Origin: Glaciecola sp. UBA2563
GTDB taxonomy: Bacteria > Pseudomonadota > Gammaproteobacteria > Enterobacterales > Alteromonadaceae
Direction of reading: 5' to 3'
Assembly: GCA_002340325.1 (NCBI GenBank)
Contig: DDLV01000105.1
Coordinates: 1 to 64,000 of the forward strand
Length of the DNA stretch: 64,000 nucleotides
Both the position numbers and the translations under genes were made by a program. Under the pieces are notes generated by a model, which saw nothing but the letters and a program-made list of their open reading frames with translations, searched no databases and had not been told where the DNA came from. This document shows positions 1 through 8,619 of the stretch, piece after piece (positions within the stretch are counted from its first letter, which is position 1; the number at the start of each line of letters is the position of its first letter).

Positions 1-712
1 GGGTAAACCACTCGTGAACGTCAAGGACAAGCCAATGATTCAACACGTTTTCGAACGTGCAGTTGAATCAGGAGCAAACGCAGTCTACATTGCGACGGAT
101 GATAATCGTATAAGAGAGCGTTGTGTAGAGTTTTGTGACAGTGTTGTTATGACGTCTAATGCGCACGAAAATGGGACATCAAGAATCGCTGAAGTCATCG
201 AAAGTACATGCATAAAAGACGATGAAATTATTATCAATGTACAAGGTGACGAACCTTTCATACCACCTGAAAACATCGTTCAGCTCGCAAAATTATTGAT
301 AGAAAATACAGATGCTGCAATGAGTACATTGTGTTATCCGATTGATGATGAGGCGGATATCTTCAACCCAAATGTTGTCAAAGCCGTTGTGGATGAGCAT
401 CAGCAAGCGCTTTATTTTTCTAGGTCTGCGATTCCTTATGCGAGAGAGTATTTTTCAGACAATTCACTTAATGTTGACATAAACGAATTACCATTTTCAT
501 TTATGCGCCACATAGGTCTTTACGGGTATAGAGCCAGTTTTGTTAAAACGTATAAAGACTTATCGCCAACGCCGTTATCGGTTCACGAGTCGCTTGAGCA
601 GCTTCGGGTATTAGAGCATGGTTATAGAATTTTAATGGCGTCTGCAAGCGTGGCGCCGCCCCACGGTATAGATACGCCTGAAGATTTAGAGAAGCTGCTG
701 TTGACACTGTAA
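1..712 (+). CDS. kdsB: 3-deoxy-manno-octulosonate cytidylyltransferase, 5' truncated
   Basis: CMP-Kdo synthetase, a cytoplasmic enzyme that activates Kdo with CTP for the lipid A inner core. The reading frame is already open at base 2 (GKPLV...), so the window cuts the gene. About 236 residues are visible and only the first ~15-20, with the PARxxSxRxPxK nucleotide-binding start, are missing. An internal GTG at 14 is not the start. Visible family motifs are NVQGDEPFI, YFSRSAIPYAR, HIGLYGYR and VHESLEQLRVLEHG, which form the CTP and Kdo pocket in this family. The gene converges on rimO with 8 bases between the stop codons. The identification is firm. Confidence 0.96.
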   Translation, partial: GKPLVNVKDKPMIQHVFERAVESGANAVYIATDDNRIRERCVEFCDSVVMTSNAHENGTSRIAEVIESTCIKDDEIIINVQGDEPFIPPENIVQLAKLLIENTDAAMSTLCYPIDDEADIFNPNVVKAVVDEHQQALYFSRSAIPYAREYFSDNSLNVDINELPFSFMRHIGLYGYRASFVKTYKDLSPTPLSVHESLEQLRVLEHGYRILMASASVAPPHGIDTPEDLEKLLLTL

Positions 713-720
713 GCGTTATC

Positions 721-2133
721 TTACTTTTCTGATTCTGCTGGCACTGCCCATAGATCATGTTCATCTGCATGAATGATCTGTACCCAAAGACGGTCTCCCG
801 GCGATACGTCAAAAAAATCATTAATGTGAATCACACCATCAATTTCAGGCGCTTCTGCATAGCTTCTTGCAACAGCACCTTCACTCGTAACTTCATCAAC
901 AATGACGAAATATTCATTGCCGATACGTTGTTGAAGTCTTGTATAGCTAATTTCAGATTGAACTTGCATAAACTTACTGTATCGCGCTTGTTTGATTTCC
1001 TCCGGTACCTGGTCGGGTAACTGATTGGCGGTTGCGCCTTCAACAGGTGAATACATAAAGCACCCGACACGGTCAATTTGTGCGTCTTTTAAGAAACTGA
1101 GTAATTCTTCAAACTCATCTTCGGTTTCACCTGGAAAGCCGACAATGAATGTCGAACGAATAACTAAATCAGGACAAATTTCTCGCCATCGTTTTATCCG
1201 CTCCACTGTGCGTTCGGCACTACCAGGGCGCTTCATCAACTTTAAGATGCGTTTGCTGGCATGTTGAAAGGGGATATCGAGATAGGGGAGTATTTTACCC
1301 TCTGCCATTAGTGGAATGATGTCATCGACATGTGGGTAGGGATAAACGTAATGTAGTCTGACCCAAACATCCATTTCTCCTAATTTCCAAGAAAGTGCGA
1401 GCATATTGCTCTTTACGGGCGTACCTTCCCAGAAATCCGTAAGATGCTTCTTGTCGACGCCATATGCGCTTGTATCCTGAGAAATAACTAATAACTCTTT
1501 AACACCAGCGCTTTTTAGCCGTATGGCTTCAGATAACACATCACCAATAGGCCGACTAACGAGATCACCTCTCATCGAAGGAATGATGCAAAAGGTGCAT
1601 CTATGATTACATCCTTCCGATATTTTTAAGTATGCGAAGTGTTTAGGCGTTAGTTTTATTCCGTGATCGGGTACGAGGTCGAGATATGGGTTATGCTCAG
1701 GTTTTGGTAAGTGTTCGTGAACAATATTCACGACTTCTTCATAAGCATGAGGTCCAGTAATTGCCAGCACATTTGGGTGTACTTCCCTAATCTCATCATC
1801 TTTGACGCCAAGGCATCCAGTAACAATGACTTTGCCATTCTGATCAAGCGCTTCACCAATAGTATCCAAGGATTCCTCAACGGCAGCATCAATAAATCCA
1901 CATGTATTGACTATCACCACATCAGCTTTGTCAAAAGACGGAACGACGTCGTACCCTTCTGTCCGCAATTGAGTGAGAATTCTCTCCGAATCTACTAAAT
2001 TCTTCGGACAGCCAAGGCTGATGAAGCCGACCTTATGCCCTAGTTTTGACTCACTGGTGGGCATCTCAGAGAGGGTTTGCACTGGTATGTCTAGGGTTGT
2101 CGTTTTATTAGGCACGTATTTTTCTACAGGCAT
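721..2133 (-). CDS. rimO: Ribosomal protein S12 methylthiotransferase RimO
   Basis: A radical-SAM enzyme that adds a methylthio group to an aspartate of ribosomal protein S12. It has the three-part MiaB/RimO layout. The N-terminal UPF0004 domain carries cluster cysteines C42 (LGCPKNLVDSE), C78 and C107. The radical-SAM domain carries the CxxxCxxC motif at C175, C179 and C182 (CNHRCTFC). A C-terminal TRAM-like domain follows from about residue 400. At 470 residues it is slightly longer than the E. coli protein, mostly from a ~30-residue N-terminal extension. No good ribosome binding site decides between Met1 and Met24, so the start is uncertain. Confidence 0.96.
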   Translation of the reverse strand: MPVEKYVPNKTTTLDIPVQTLSEMPTSESKLGHKVGFISLGCPKNLVDSERILTQLRTEGYDVVPSFDKADVVIVNTCGFIDAAVEESLDTIGEALDQNGKVIVTGCLGVKDDEIREVHPNVLAITGPHAYEEVVNIVHEHLPKPEHNPYLDLVPDHGIKLTPKHFAYLKISEGCNHRCTFCIIPSMRGDLVSRPIGDVLSEAIRLKSAGVKELLVISQDTSAYGVDKKHLTDFWEGTPVKSNMLALSWKLGEMDVWVRLHYVYPYPHVDDIIPLMAEGKILPYLDIPFQHASKRILKLMKRPGSAERTVERIKRWREICPDLVIRSTFIVGFPGETEDEFEELLSFLKDAQIDRVGCFMYSPVEGATANQLPDQVPEEIKQARYSKFMQVQSEISYTRLQQRIGNEYFVIVDEVTSEGAVARSYAEAPEIDGVIHINDFFDVSPGDRLWVQIIHADEHDLWAVPAESEK

Positions 2134-2297
2134 ATTGCGTTATACGTTATTCTCATTCAAAAAGGTGCGCGATTATAACGAAATTCGTTACTTTAGAAAA
2201 CACTGCCCATTATAATGAGTATAAAATCTAGTTTTTTGTATGCGTTCTTCAATTGTGAGGAAATTGCAACAATTGAGTATAAGACTGAGGAATATCG

Positions 2298-2837
2298 GTG
2301 CGGACTATTCTATTTTTATTGTTTGCTTCATTTAGTGGTGTTGGCGCAACACAAGAGTTGAGTGTTTCTGTGGGAGAGGCAAATTCGAGATTCTCCTTCC
2401 CGGGGCAGGGTGAGCTTTCATCTGATACTTATCGTCTGGGACTAATTTACAAAACAGATTTTGCGTGGCAGCTTTTTCGCAATCAAACGCTTAAATTGGA
2501 ACTAGAGACGGGTTTGCACCGATGGGAAGATGTGTTTCGTGAGAATAATAAAACAGGCGCCTATATCACGCCTATGTGGCGCTATTACTTTGAATACGAG
2601 AATTTTCAGCCTTATGTAGCTATTGGTATCGGTCTTAGTTACACAAATGATGGCCTGTTTATGGACAGAGAGTTAGGGTCTCGATTTTTGTTTGAAGACA
2701 GGTTCGAGGCAGGTTTTAAAATTTTTGAAGATCACCGGATCTCATTTAGCGTCAATCATTATTCGAACGCGGATTTGGCTGACATAAATCACGGTGTAAA
2801 TCTTTATTATGTTAATTATGCCTACCGCTTAAAATAA
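2298..2837 (+). CDS. PagL-like lipid A deacylase family outer-membrane protein
   Basis: A 179-residue secreted beta-barrel protein with a signal peptide (cleavage near GVGA/TQ) and the C-terminal signature of PagL, the outer-membrane lipid A 3-O-deacylase. The motif HYSNADLADINHGVN aligns without gaps to the PagL active-site strand. The catalytic His and Ser (HYS) are present, but the position of the catalytic Glu (E140 of Pseudomonas PagL) is Asn here. The start is GTG at 2298, supported by GAGG eight bases upstream. It may be a divergent acyloxyacyl-hydrolase-like enzyme or an inactive structural relative. Family assignment is fairly sure; activity is not. Confidence 0.75.
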   Translation: MRTILFLLFASFSGVGATQELSVSVGEANSRFSFPGQGELSSDTYRLGLIYKTDFAWQLFRNQTLKLELETGLHRWEDVFRENNKTGAYITPMWRYYFEYENFQPYVAIGIGLSYTNDGLFMDRELGSRFLFEDRFEAGFKIFEDHRISFSVNHYSNADLADINHGVNLYYVNYAYRLK

Positions 2838-2872
2838 AAAATGGCCAAAGAACGTGATGTTCAAAGGCCATT
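2831..2872 (-). terminator. Rho-independent terminator (minus strand)
   Basis: Reading the minus strand, a 7-bp stem (2866-2872 with 2840-2846) continues inward into a second GAAC/GTTC stem and is followed by TTTTTATTTT. It lies ~90 bases beyond the stop of the minus-strand gene 2962-3528 and overlaps the last codons of the PagL-like gene, so it probably serves both. Confidence 0.7.
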
Positions 2873-2961
2873 AAGGAGACATAACGTTAAACTGTAAGCA
2901 TTAAACCGTTATGGAAACAAACTTCTCTGGGGGATGTAAGCTTCTAAGACTCGTTTGTTAT

Positions 2962-3528
2962 CTAGTTAACTTCCTTTTTGCTGTTGTATAGTGCTTGCTT
3001 TTCGTTCATTTCAATCAACTTTGCGAGCAATTTTGGATTACTACTGACAACTTCCTCTACGTATTTCATCGACTCTTGTTTTTCATTTTCGACGAGGAAC
3101 TCGATGTCATCAAGGTTGGGATAGGGAAGACCTGAATTTAATGCATTTTGCGTTTCTTGTGCCATTCGTGTCAGGACGTACTGCGGATAGCAAACAGTGG
3201 TTTTGATGCGTGACCCTGCGCGCGCTTCCTTACGACACTTTACCTTGAATTTATCTTCGTCTGCAATCGCATTAAACAAGTCATAGAAATCAAGTTCGGC
3301 AAGTTCCACCTGGCGTTTGTAATACAGCAGTGGTTTAGTGCCGGTAACTTCGATAGTCTCTACGTTTTCATTCTCTAATTGTGCGCGCATTTCACTAGGA
3401 GAAGTTTCCTCGCTCAAAATTTCTTCTGATTGAGCAGGTTCGTTTGCGGCGTGGGCAATTAGACCAACACTCATCAGAGATGCGATAGATGCCAATTTTA
3501 TAGACTGTAAGACAGACTGGTGTTTCAT
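2962..3528 (-). CDS. Small secreted protein of unknown function with a TonB-box-like motif
   Basis: 188 residues. A signal peptide is clear (hydrophobic stretch residues ~10-25, cleavage after AHA). The mature protein is acidic at first, then carries VETIEVTGTK, a string very like the N-terminal 'IEVTG' segment of many Alteromonadales TonB-dependent receptors. The rest is helical and charged, with two cysteines (KVKCRKEA and TTVCYPQY) that could form one disulfide in the periplasm. No barrel or enzyme motif is seen. It resembles conserved alteromonad hypothetical proteins. It stands alone between two plus-strand genes and has its own terminator. Confidence 0.75.
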   Translation of the reverse strand: MKHQSVLQSIKLASIASLMSVGLIAHAANEPAQSEEILSEETSPSEMRAQLENENVETIEVTGTKPLLYYKRQVELAELDFYDLFNAIADEDKFKVKCRKEARAGSRIKTTVCYPQYVLTRMAQETQNALNSGLPYPNLDDIEFLVENEKQESMKYVEEVVSSNPKLLAKLIEMNEKQALYNSKKEVN

Positions 3529-3903
3529 AATGTAAATCCTCTAAAAAAACGTGTATGGGCTTAGCAATCACAGCTTGCAATAACTTCATTATATTAATGT
3601 ACGCAATGAGATATGGTTACTGTCACAAAGCACTGTTTCTCATCTGACGTTAATAGGTTGACAAATTATCGGCAAAATGTGAAATCAATAAATGTAAAAA
3701 GATATTTGTTGTGTGTACGAATGTGTATGCTGGAAACATAATTCTTCATAAAACAGGTAAAAACTATATAAAACAAGCACATAAAATGTTTCAAAACGTA
3801 AATAAAAATTTTGTTCGGTTGAGAAAATTTATGACTCTTATGCTTGTTTGACATCTAATATGTGCTAATTTATTTGTAATAAACGTAAAGGAACGCAATT
3901 GTT
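3529..3903. other. AT-rich intergenic region with outward promoters
   Basis: 375 bases between divergent genes. It is very AT-rich and has no convincing reading frame. On the plus strand TTGACA at 3848-3853 is followed after 17 bases by TATTTG (3871-3876), a candidate sigma-70 promoter for the methyltransferase gene, and AAGGA at 3888 is its likely ribosome binding site. Nothing else was recognised. Confidence 0.4.
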
Positions 3904-4767
3904 ATGCAAGTTTTACATCGTATTTTAATTACCACTCTTATTTTTTGTCTGTTTGGTGCTTTTTCTTCCATATCTCTCGCGCATGATGGCAATCAGGTGC
4001 TCGCGGGGATTATTATGGACAGAGACGCCGAGCAACGCGCCCGCGATACGCAAAGACGTCCTTTGCAAACGTTGTCATTTTTTGAAATTAAGCCTGGTAT
4101 GAAAGTGGCAGAGGCGTTACCTGGCGGTGGATGGTATTCACGTATTCTTGCACCTTACCTAGGCAAAGATGGTGCGCTACACGGTATAAACTACAACGAT
4201 GATATGTGGCCGCGATTTGGATTTTTTAGTGACGAACGTATTACGCAACTTGTCGCTAGAACAAAAGAGTTCCCAAGTATGATTGCTGATTTTACTGATA
4301 GCGGCATTACAACAGCTGGATTTACTTTTTCTACCCCCCCAGAAGGTGCAAAAGGAACGCTGGATAGGGTGCTGTTCATAAGAGCCTTACATAATTTAAA
4401 TAGGTTTGAATCTGAAGCAGGCACAATGACAGAAGCATTAAATTTAGCACACGACTTGTTAAATGACGGCGGCATGGTTGGTGTTGTTCAGCATAGAGCG
4501 CCAGAGGAAAACTCAGATGACTGGGCTAACGGAAGTTCAGGATATCTAAAGCAGTCTGCTGTGATATCGGCTTTTGAAAACGCGGGGTTTGAACTTGTTG
4601 CAAGTTCCGAAATTAATGCCAATGAAAAAGACGTGCCTACAGAGGACGATTTCGTTTGGCGATTACCACCTAGTCTCAATGGAAGTAGCGATGACCCGGA
4701 AAAAAGAGCGGCCATGGAGGCTATTGGGGAAAGTGATAGAATGACACTGCTTTTCCGAAAAAAATAA
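3904..4767 (+). CDS. Periplasmic class I SAM-dependent methyltransferase-like protein
   Basis: 287 residues with a signal peptide (residues 1-26, SISLA/HDG). The mature part has the start of a Rossmann methyltransferase fold: KPGMKVAEALPGGGWYSRIL corresponds to motif I with a glycine-rich loop, followed by YLGKDGALHGIN and a later LLNDGGMVGVVQHR strand. It matches the predicted exported methyltransferase group (COG4798 type) whose substrate is unknown. Export of a methyltransferase is puzzling because SAM is cytoplasmic, so these proteins may bind another ligand. Monocistronic by spacing. Fold assignment is good; function is open. Confidence 0.8.
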   Translation: MQVLHRILITTLIFCLFGAFSSISLAHDGNQVLAGIIMDRDAEQRARDTQRRPLQTLSFFEIKPGMKVAEALPGGGWYSRILAPYLGKDGALHGINYNDDMWPRFGFFSDERITQLVARTKEFPSMIADFTDSGITTAGFTFSTPPEGAKGTLDRVLFIRALHNLNRFESEAGTMTEALNLAHDLLNDGGMVGVVQHRAPEENSDDWANGSSGYLKQSAVISAFENAGFELVASSEINANEKDVPTEDDFVWRLPPSLNGSSDDPEKRAAMEAIGESDRMTLLFRKK

Positions 4768-4851
4768 GTAACCTGATTTGCTCGTTGCTTTCAGGTAAAC
4801 GAGCGCGCTTTATGTACTTATATTTAAATATTGCGAATTAAAAGCGTAGGA

Positions 4852-5328
4852 ATGAATTCTAAGCTAAAGTTTCCATTACATAGATATGATGAAAGTGGCC
4901 GATTAAAACCGCCACTTTTTTTTTATATTGGGTTAATTTTTCTATGTAGAGGTGTTGTTTTACTTGTCGTTGCGTTATCGCTTAGGGGACAAAGCGATGC
5001 ATTGATGTCGCTCTATTATCCAAGTCATCGCGAGTTTTATCTATCTTTAATCATCGCTGCGTTTTCTGTTTATCTTTTATTCATCGTGTCAAGACGCAAT
5101 AGCCTTTGGCAATCCAAGAGCATCATACATTTTAAGCTGTTGATACCAATAACGTTTACCGCTGTGTTTTTGGATGTATGTTTGCAGATTTATGTTTTGT
5201 CACAACAGCACTTTGCTTTTTCTATCAGTAAAGCATTAACGTTAACGTTTTCTATCGCTTTTGTTGCTTATTTGCTTTCTAATCCACTGGTCAGAAGTCT
5301 TGCTGATGATTGGCGACAAAAGGGGTAA
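4852..5328 (+). CDS. DUF2919 (YfeZ-like) inner-membrane protein
   Basis: 158 residues from ATG 4852. An in-frame TTG at 4831 would add seven residues but has no ribosome binding site. The family opening 'YDesGrLKPPLFFYIGLIFLCR' (HRYDESGRLKPP) is followed by about four transmembrane segments (residues ~22-40, 60-78, 95-112, 122-142 of the product). It matches DUF2919, a small membrane family of unknown role. The GTAGGA just before the ATG is unusually close for a Shine-Dalgarno element. Confidence 0.8.
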   Translation: MNSKLKFPLHRYDESGRLKPPLFFYIGLIFLCRGVVLLVVALSLRGQSDALMSLYYPSHREFYLSLIIAAFSVYLLFIVSRRNSLWQSKSIIHFKLLIPITFTAVFLDVCLQIYVLSQQHFAFSISKALTLTFSIAFVAYLLSNPLVRSLADDWRQKG

Positions 5329-5375
5329 CATCGCGTTTTCTGTTAGAGCAAAATGACGATAAAACAAAACAGGCC

Positions 5376-5777
5376 CTAGATATTGTTCTTAGCCTGTTCG
5401 TAATATTTTGAGACGCTTACACTGTGATTTTTCACCAATTTCTCGTAACAAATACCAGCAAATGCAAATGTGTGCTCGCCTACTTTTAAAAATATACTGG
5501 GTGCATTAGCATCCGAGTCATCGTATCTCCATTCTCCACCATTATATTTTTTGAACACTTCACCTAGGTAAGCGCCAAAAATATTGCAAATCGTAAAGAC
5601 AGCTTTGTCTTCTTGCGATTCTTGTGGAAACCTCTGCAAAATCTCAGCAATAGCTTTATCAACGGAGGCCACGTTATCTTCACTATAATCCAGTGTTACG
5701 TTCGCTTGCTGACTCGCCGTTACAACAGCATCATCAGCGCTTTGCTCCATCAGTTTGTTCAATTGTGCAGGTTGCAT
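5376..5777 (-). CDS. Conserved hypothetical cytoplasmic protein
   Basis: 133 residues, acidic, no signal peptide or membrane segment. The central part reads ICNIFGAYLGEVFKKYNGGEW, then a strand with APSIFLKVGEHTFAF. The 'GAYLGEV...GGEW' pattern is seen in several uncharacterised families, so I do not assign one. It lies 35 bases downstream of the LysR gene on the same strand and may be co-transcribed with it. Function unknown. Confidence 0.65.
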   Translation of the reverse strand: MQPAQLNKLMEQSADDAVVTASQQANVTLDYSEDNVASVDKAIAEILQRFPQESQEDKAVFTICNIFGAYLGEVFKKYNGGEWRYDDSDANAPSIFLKVGEHTFAFAGICYEKLVKNHSVSVSKYYEQAKNNI

Positions 5778-5812
5778 AAACTCAATAATTCAGAATGGTT
5801 TAGTATTGTATT

Positions 5813-6709
5813 TTAAAGTAGTTCAACATCGCGATGCTGTAAAATGAGGCTTTCAAGCAAGGTTACACCTGGCCCCTTTTTTTGAGCTTGCGGACAAATC
5901 AGGAATGCTGTCATTAACTTAAACTGCGAGCCTTCAACAGTGATTTGTTTTAAGCTGCCGTCCCTTATATGTGATTTAACTTTGTGCTCAGGTATCCAAC
6001 AAAACCCAAATTTTCGAAGGAGTAAATCAATAGCAGTATCAAATTGACTGACGGTCCATCGGTTTTCCGATTTTAACCATCCCTGCTTTTCATTTGGTCT
6101 AGATGATGTATCAGCAATGACAATCTGAGTATGCTGTGCAAGGGTTTGTGGCGGAATTGGCTGTGCGCCAATCGCTAGCGGATGCTCGGGATGGCAGACA
6201 AGCACAAATTTAATTGACGTAAGAGGCTCTCCCAAAAAACCTTTTGGAATTTCTACATGAATCACGAGATCAGCTTGCTTCTCGGTGATGGCATCGAGAC
6301 TGCCCGTCAAGACTGTATCGATAATGCGCAAACGACTGCCTCTGCTGTCGGGTAGAAACGATTCTAGAACGGGGAATAATAATTCTCTAGGGTATGCCAA
6401 GTCGATCGCAAGTGTGATCTCTGGTTCCCAATCTTGATTGATGTTGATCGCTAATTGCTCTAATGACTCTACCGTTTGCGTAAGGTCGCGGGAGCGCCTC
6501 AACATTACCTCGCCGGCTTCGGTTAAAAAGGCCTTTCTACCCTTTACCTCTAATAGTTCTACGTCTAACATCGCTTGCATTTTCGCAACGGCGTGATTGA
6601 GTGAAGATTGGCTTTTATTCAACGCTGCAGCTGCTTGCGCGTACCCTCCATGATCGACAACTGCCTGCAGTATTCTCCACTGTTCAAGTGTTGTTTTTGG
6701 TCTAAACAA
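5813..6709 (-). CDS. LysR-family transcriptional regulator
   Basis: 298 residues. The N-terminal winged helix-turn-helix spans ~5-65 (LEQWRILQAVVDHGGYAQAAAALNK, then SQSSLNHAVAKMQ as recognition helix). It is followed by a linker helix and a periplasmic-binding-like effector domain from ~90. It is transcribed away from the DedA-like gene, with 124 bases between the two starts, so that gene is one possible target. No operator with the T-N11-A pattern could be assigned with confidence. Effector unknown. Confidence 0.9.
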   Translation of the reverse strand: MFRPKTTLEQWRILQAVVDHGGYAQAAAALNKSQSSLNHAVAKMQAMLDVELLEVKGRKAFLTEAGEVMLRRSRDLTQTVESLEQLAININQDWEPEITLAIDLAYPRELLFPVLESFLPDSRGSRLRIIDTVLTGSLDAITEKQADLVIHVEIPKGFLGEPLTSIKFVLVCHPEHPLAIGAQPIPPQTLAQHTQIVIADTSSRPNEKQGWLKSENRWTVSQFDTAIDLLLRKFGFCWIPEHKVKSHIRDGSLKQITVEGSQFKLMTAFLICPQAQKKGPGVTLLESLILQHRDVELL

Positions 6710-6833
6710 AATGGCGATTCCAGTTTAATAAAAGGTATTACTTTGCCAATTACAAATTAGTAATAAATTAGCGTAATCTTTTCTTCTAAGCATAGTGTAT
6801 TTTTAATAAACATGTGAAGCCAGTAAAAGACTT

Positions 6834-7472
6834 GTGAAATACGCGTCCTCGTTACCTCTTACAGCACTTTTTGCCCTAACCATCATCAATATTCTTGTAC
6901 ACTTTGATGTTATACCACCGGGAGCTTCAATACTTGAAGCTATGCAAGGTGCAATGGACAGTGGATTCTACCTGTTAATCTTTCTGATTATATTGTTAGA
7001 GTCGATTATATATGTGGGCTTTTATTTTCCGGGCCAGTTTTTTGCCGTCATTTTGGTGATTGGAGCAAATCCAACTTGGCTTGATGTAGTATATCTAACC
7101 GTAGCAATGGTGCTTGCAGCGACACTAGGTTCGGTTATTAATTATTACTTAGGAAAAATGAGTGATAAAAAGAAAGATCTCGAACAGGAAACGAAACTCA
7201 AACATCTGCTTCTAGCGATGATCCACATTAACTCCTTGGCCTTTTTTATGTTTGCACAAGGTGCTTCGCATAAATCATTCAAGGTTGTCCTATTGGCTGG
7301 TGTCCTCAATCTGCCTTATTATCTGCTGCTCATTGCGGGAACGGCAGTATTGAGTGAACAAGTTATGTCAATGGCCGAAAATCCTGTCATTCTCTTTACC
7401 GTAATTATCACTTGGTTACTGATAGCTTGCATAATCGACTACAGAAAACATTTTAAAAAATCTGCTATGTAA
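6834..7472 (+). CDS. DedA / SNARE-associated-like inner-membrane protein
   Basis: 212 residues with about five hydrophobic segments. The central part matches the DedA core: an acidic residue in a membrane segment (LIILLESIIYVGFYFPGQ, with E and the F-PG pair), then a segment ending in the loop SVINYYLGKMSDKKK. Later residues MFAQGASHKSF...AGVLNLPYY correspond to the second half of the fold, but the usual 'R-F-P-R' is degraded. DedA proteins move lipid carriers such as undecaprenyl phosphate across the membrane. This copy is divergent. Start is GTG 6834 with a weak binding site. Confidence 0.7.
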   Translation: MKYASSLPLTALFALTIINILVHFDVIPPGASILEAMQGAMDSGFYLLIFLIILLESIIYVGFYFPGQFFAVILVIGANPTWLDVVYLTVAMVLAATLGSVINYYLGKMSDKKKDLEQETKLKHLLLAMIHINSLAFFMFAQGASHKSFKVVLLAGVLNLPYYLLLIAGTAVLSEQVMSMAENPVILFTVIITWLLIACIIDYRKHFKKSAM

Positions 7473-7488
7473 GTAGTCGTTTCGTTTT

Positions 7489-7664
7489 TCAGATAACGCA
7501 GTTACGTTAAGCGAAGAAGCTGGCTGCGGTCATGTTCGCATGTAAAAGTCGCTCTGAGACATCCCTGTTCGCTCGGGCTCGCGCGTCCATGCGCTCGCAC
7601 GCTTTTACATGCAAACAAGCCCCCGCCTCGACGCTTATTCGCTTAACCTAACTGCGTTATCTGA
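7489..7664. repeat. Long imperfect inverted repeat (possible MITE or large hairpin)
   Basis: Outer arms 7489-7515 and 7638-7664 are complementary over 26 of 27 bases. Further inside, 7538-7548 and 7602-7612 pair perfectly over 11 bases, with weaker pairing between. The whole could fold into one ~60-bp stem. It fills the gap between the convergent DedA-like gene and tcdA. No terminator-type T run follows. Confidence 0.75.
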
Positions 7665-7740
7665 CAAATAGGATCCGTTTGGCGCTGGTAAACGATTTCA
7701 AGAGTGCTTTTGTGGCTAAGTGTGTTAATTCAAATTAACG

Positions 7741-8517
7741 CTATTGACGACTGATGATATAGTCAATTGCACTGGTGGCAGCTATCATACCGAAAGTGCA
7801 GGTCACTCCAGTGTAGGCGCCATAACCAGTTGCACAGTCCATCTTTCCACTGCCTTGTAGTTGTTGTTTTTGATGGCTAATTCCACCATCTTCTGTCGGA
7901 AAAGTAAGTTGCTCCGTACTATAAATGCATTCCACACCAAATCGTCTTTTTGGATTCTTACTAAACCCATAATTGCGGCGAAGTTCACTTCTCACTTTTG
8001 CCGCTAATGGATCTTGTATAGTTTTGGCAAGATCGCCTTTTTTAATTTTGAGCGGATCTTTTTGGCCACCAGCTCCGCCAATAGTGATAACTTTCTTTTT
8101 AATCCTCTTGGCAAAATGCACTATGGCAGCCTTGGCAGCGACGGCGTCTACGGCGTCTATGATTACATTTGTTTGGTGCGGTATGATGTCAGTTAGATTT
8201 TCGGCAACGGCGAAATCTTCGACAATTTGGATATTAATATCGGGGTTAATCTCGGTGCATCTCTGACCAAGTACACTTGTTTTACTCTCTCCAATCGTCG
8301 AGCTTAGTGCATGAATCTGACGATTGATGTTTGACACAGCAATGTCATCTAAATCGATGATGCACAAATTGCCGACCCCTGTTCTCGCTAGACATTCGAC
8401 TGACCATGAACCCACGCCGCCAAGTCCAATAACGGTTACGTGTGCATTTTTTAGACTGTTTTGCCCATCGCGTCCGTACAAACGCGCAATACCAGCAAAT
8501 CGTTGTTCGTATGACAT
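7741..8517 (-). CDS. tcdA: tRNA threonylcarbamoyladenosine dehydratase TcdA
   Basis: 258 residues, the usual length. An E1/ThiF/MoeB-fold enzyme that uses ATP to cyclise t6A37 of tRNA to ct6A. The Rossmann motif GLGGVGSW is at residues 31-38, the nucleotide-contact stretch IDLDDIAVSNINRQIHAL follows, and the family tail with KDPLKIKKGDLAKTIQDPL and YSTEQL is present. The terminal part GSGKMDCATGYGAYTGVTCTFGM is also typical. Single-gene unit, convergent with the DedA-like gene. Confidence 0.95.
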   Translation of the reverse strand: MSYEQRFAGIARLYGRDGQNSLKNAHVTVIGLGGVGSWSVECLARTGVGNLCIIDLDDIAVSNINRQIHALSSTIGESKTSVLGQRCTEINPDINIQIVEDFAVAENLTDIIPHQTNVIIDAVDAVAAKAAIVHFAKRIKKKVITIGGAGGQKDPLKIKKGDLAKTIQDPLAAKVRSELRRNYGFSKNPKRRFGVECIYSTEQLTFPTEDGGISHQKQQLQGSGKMDCATGYGAYTGVTCTFGMIAATSAIDYIISRQ

Positions 8518-8619
8518 TTCGATTTTTTAGAATGGTTCCAATGATTTTTAGCAATATTTTTTACTTCGAGGTGATGCTTTAATTGTACCATGAACGACAT
8601 TTAAGCGGGGTCATAAAAA

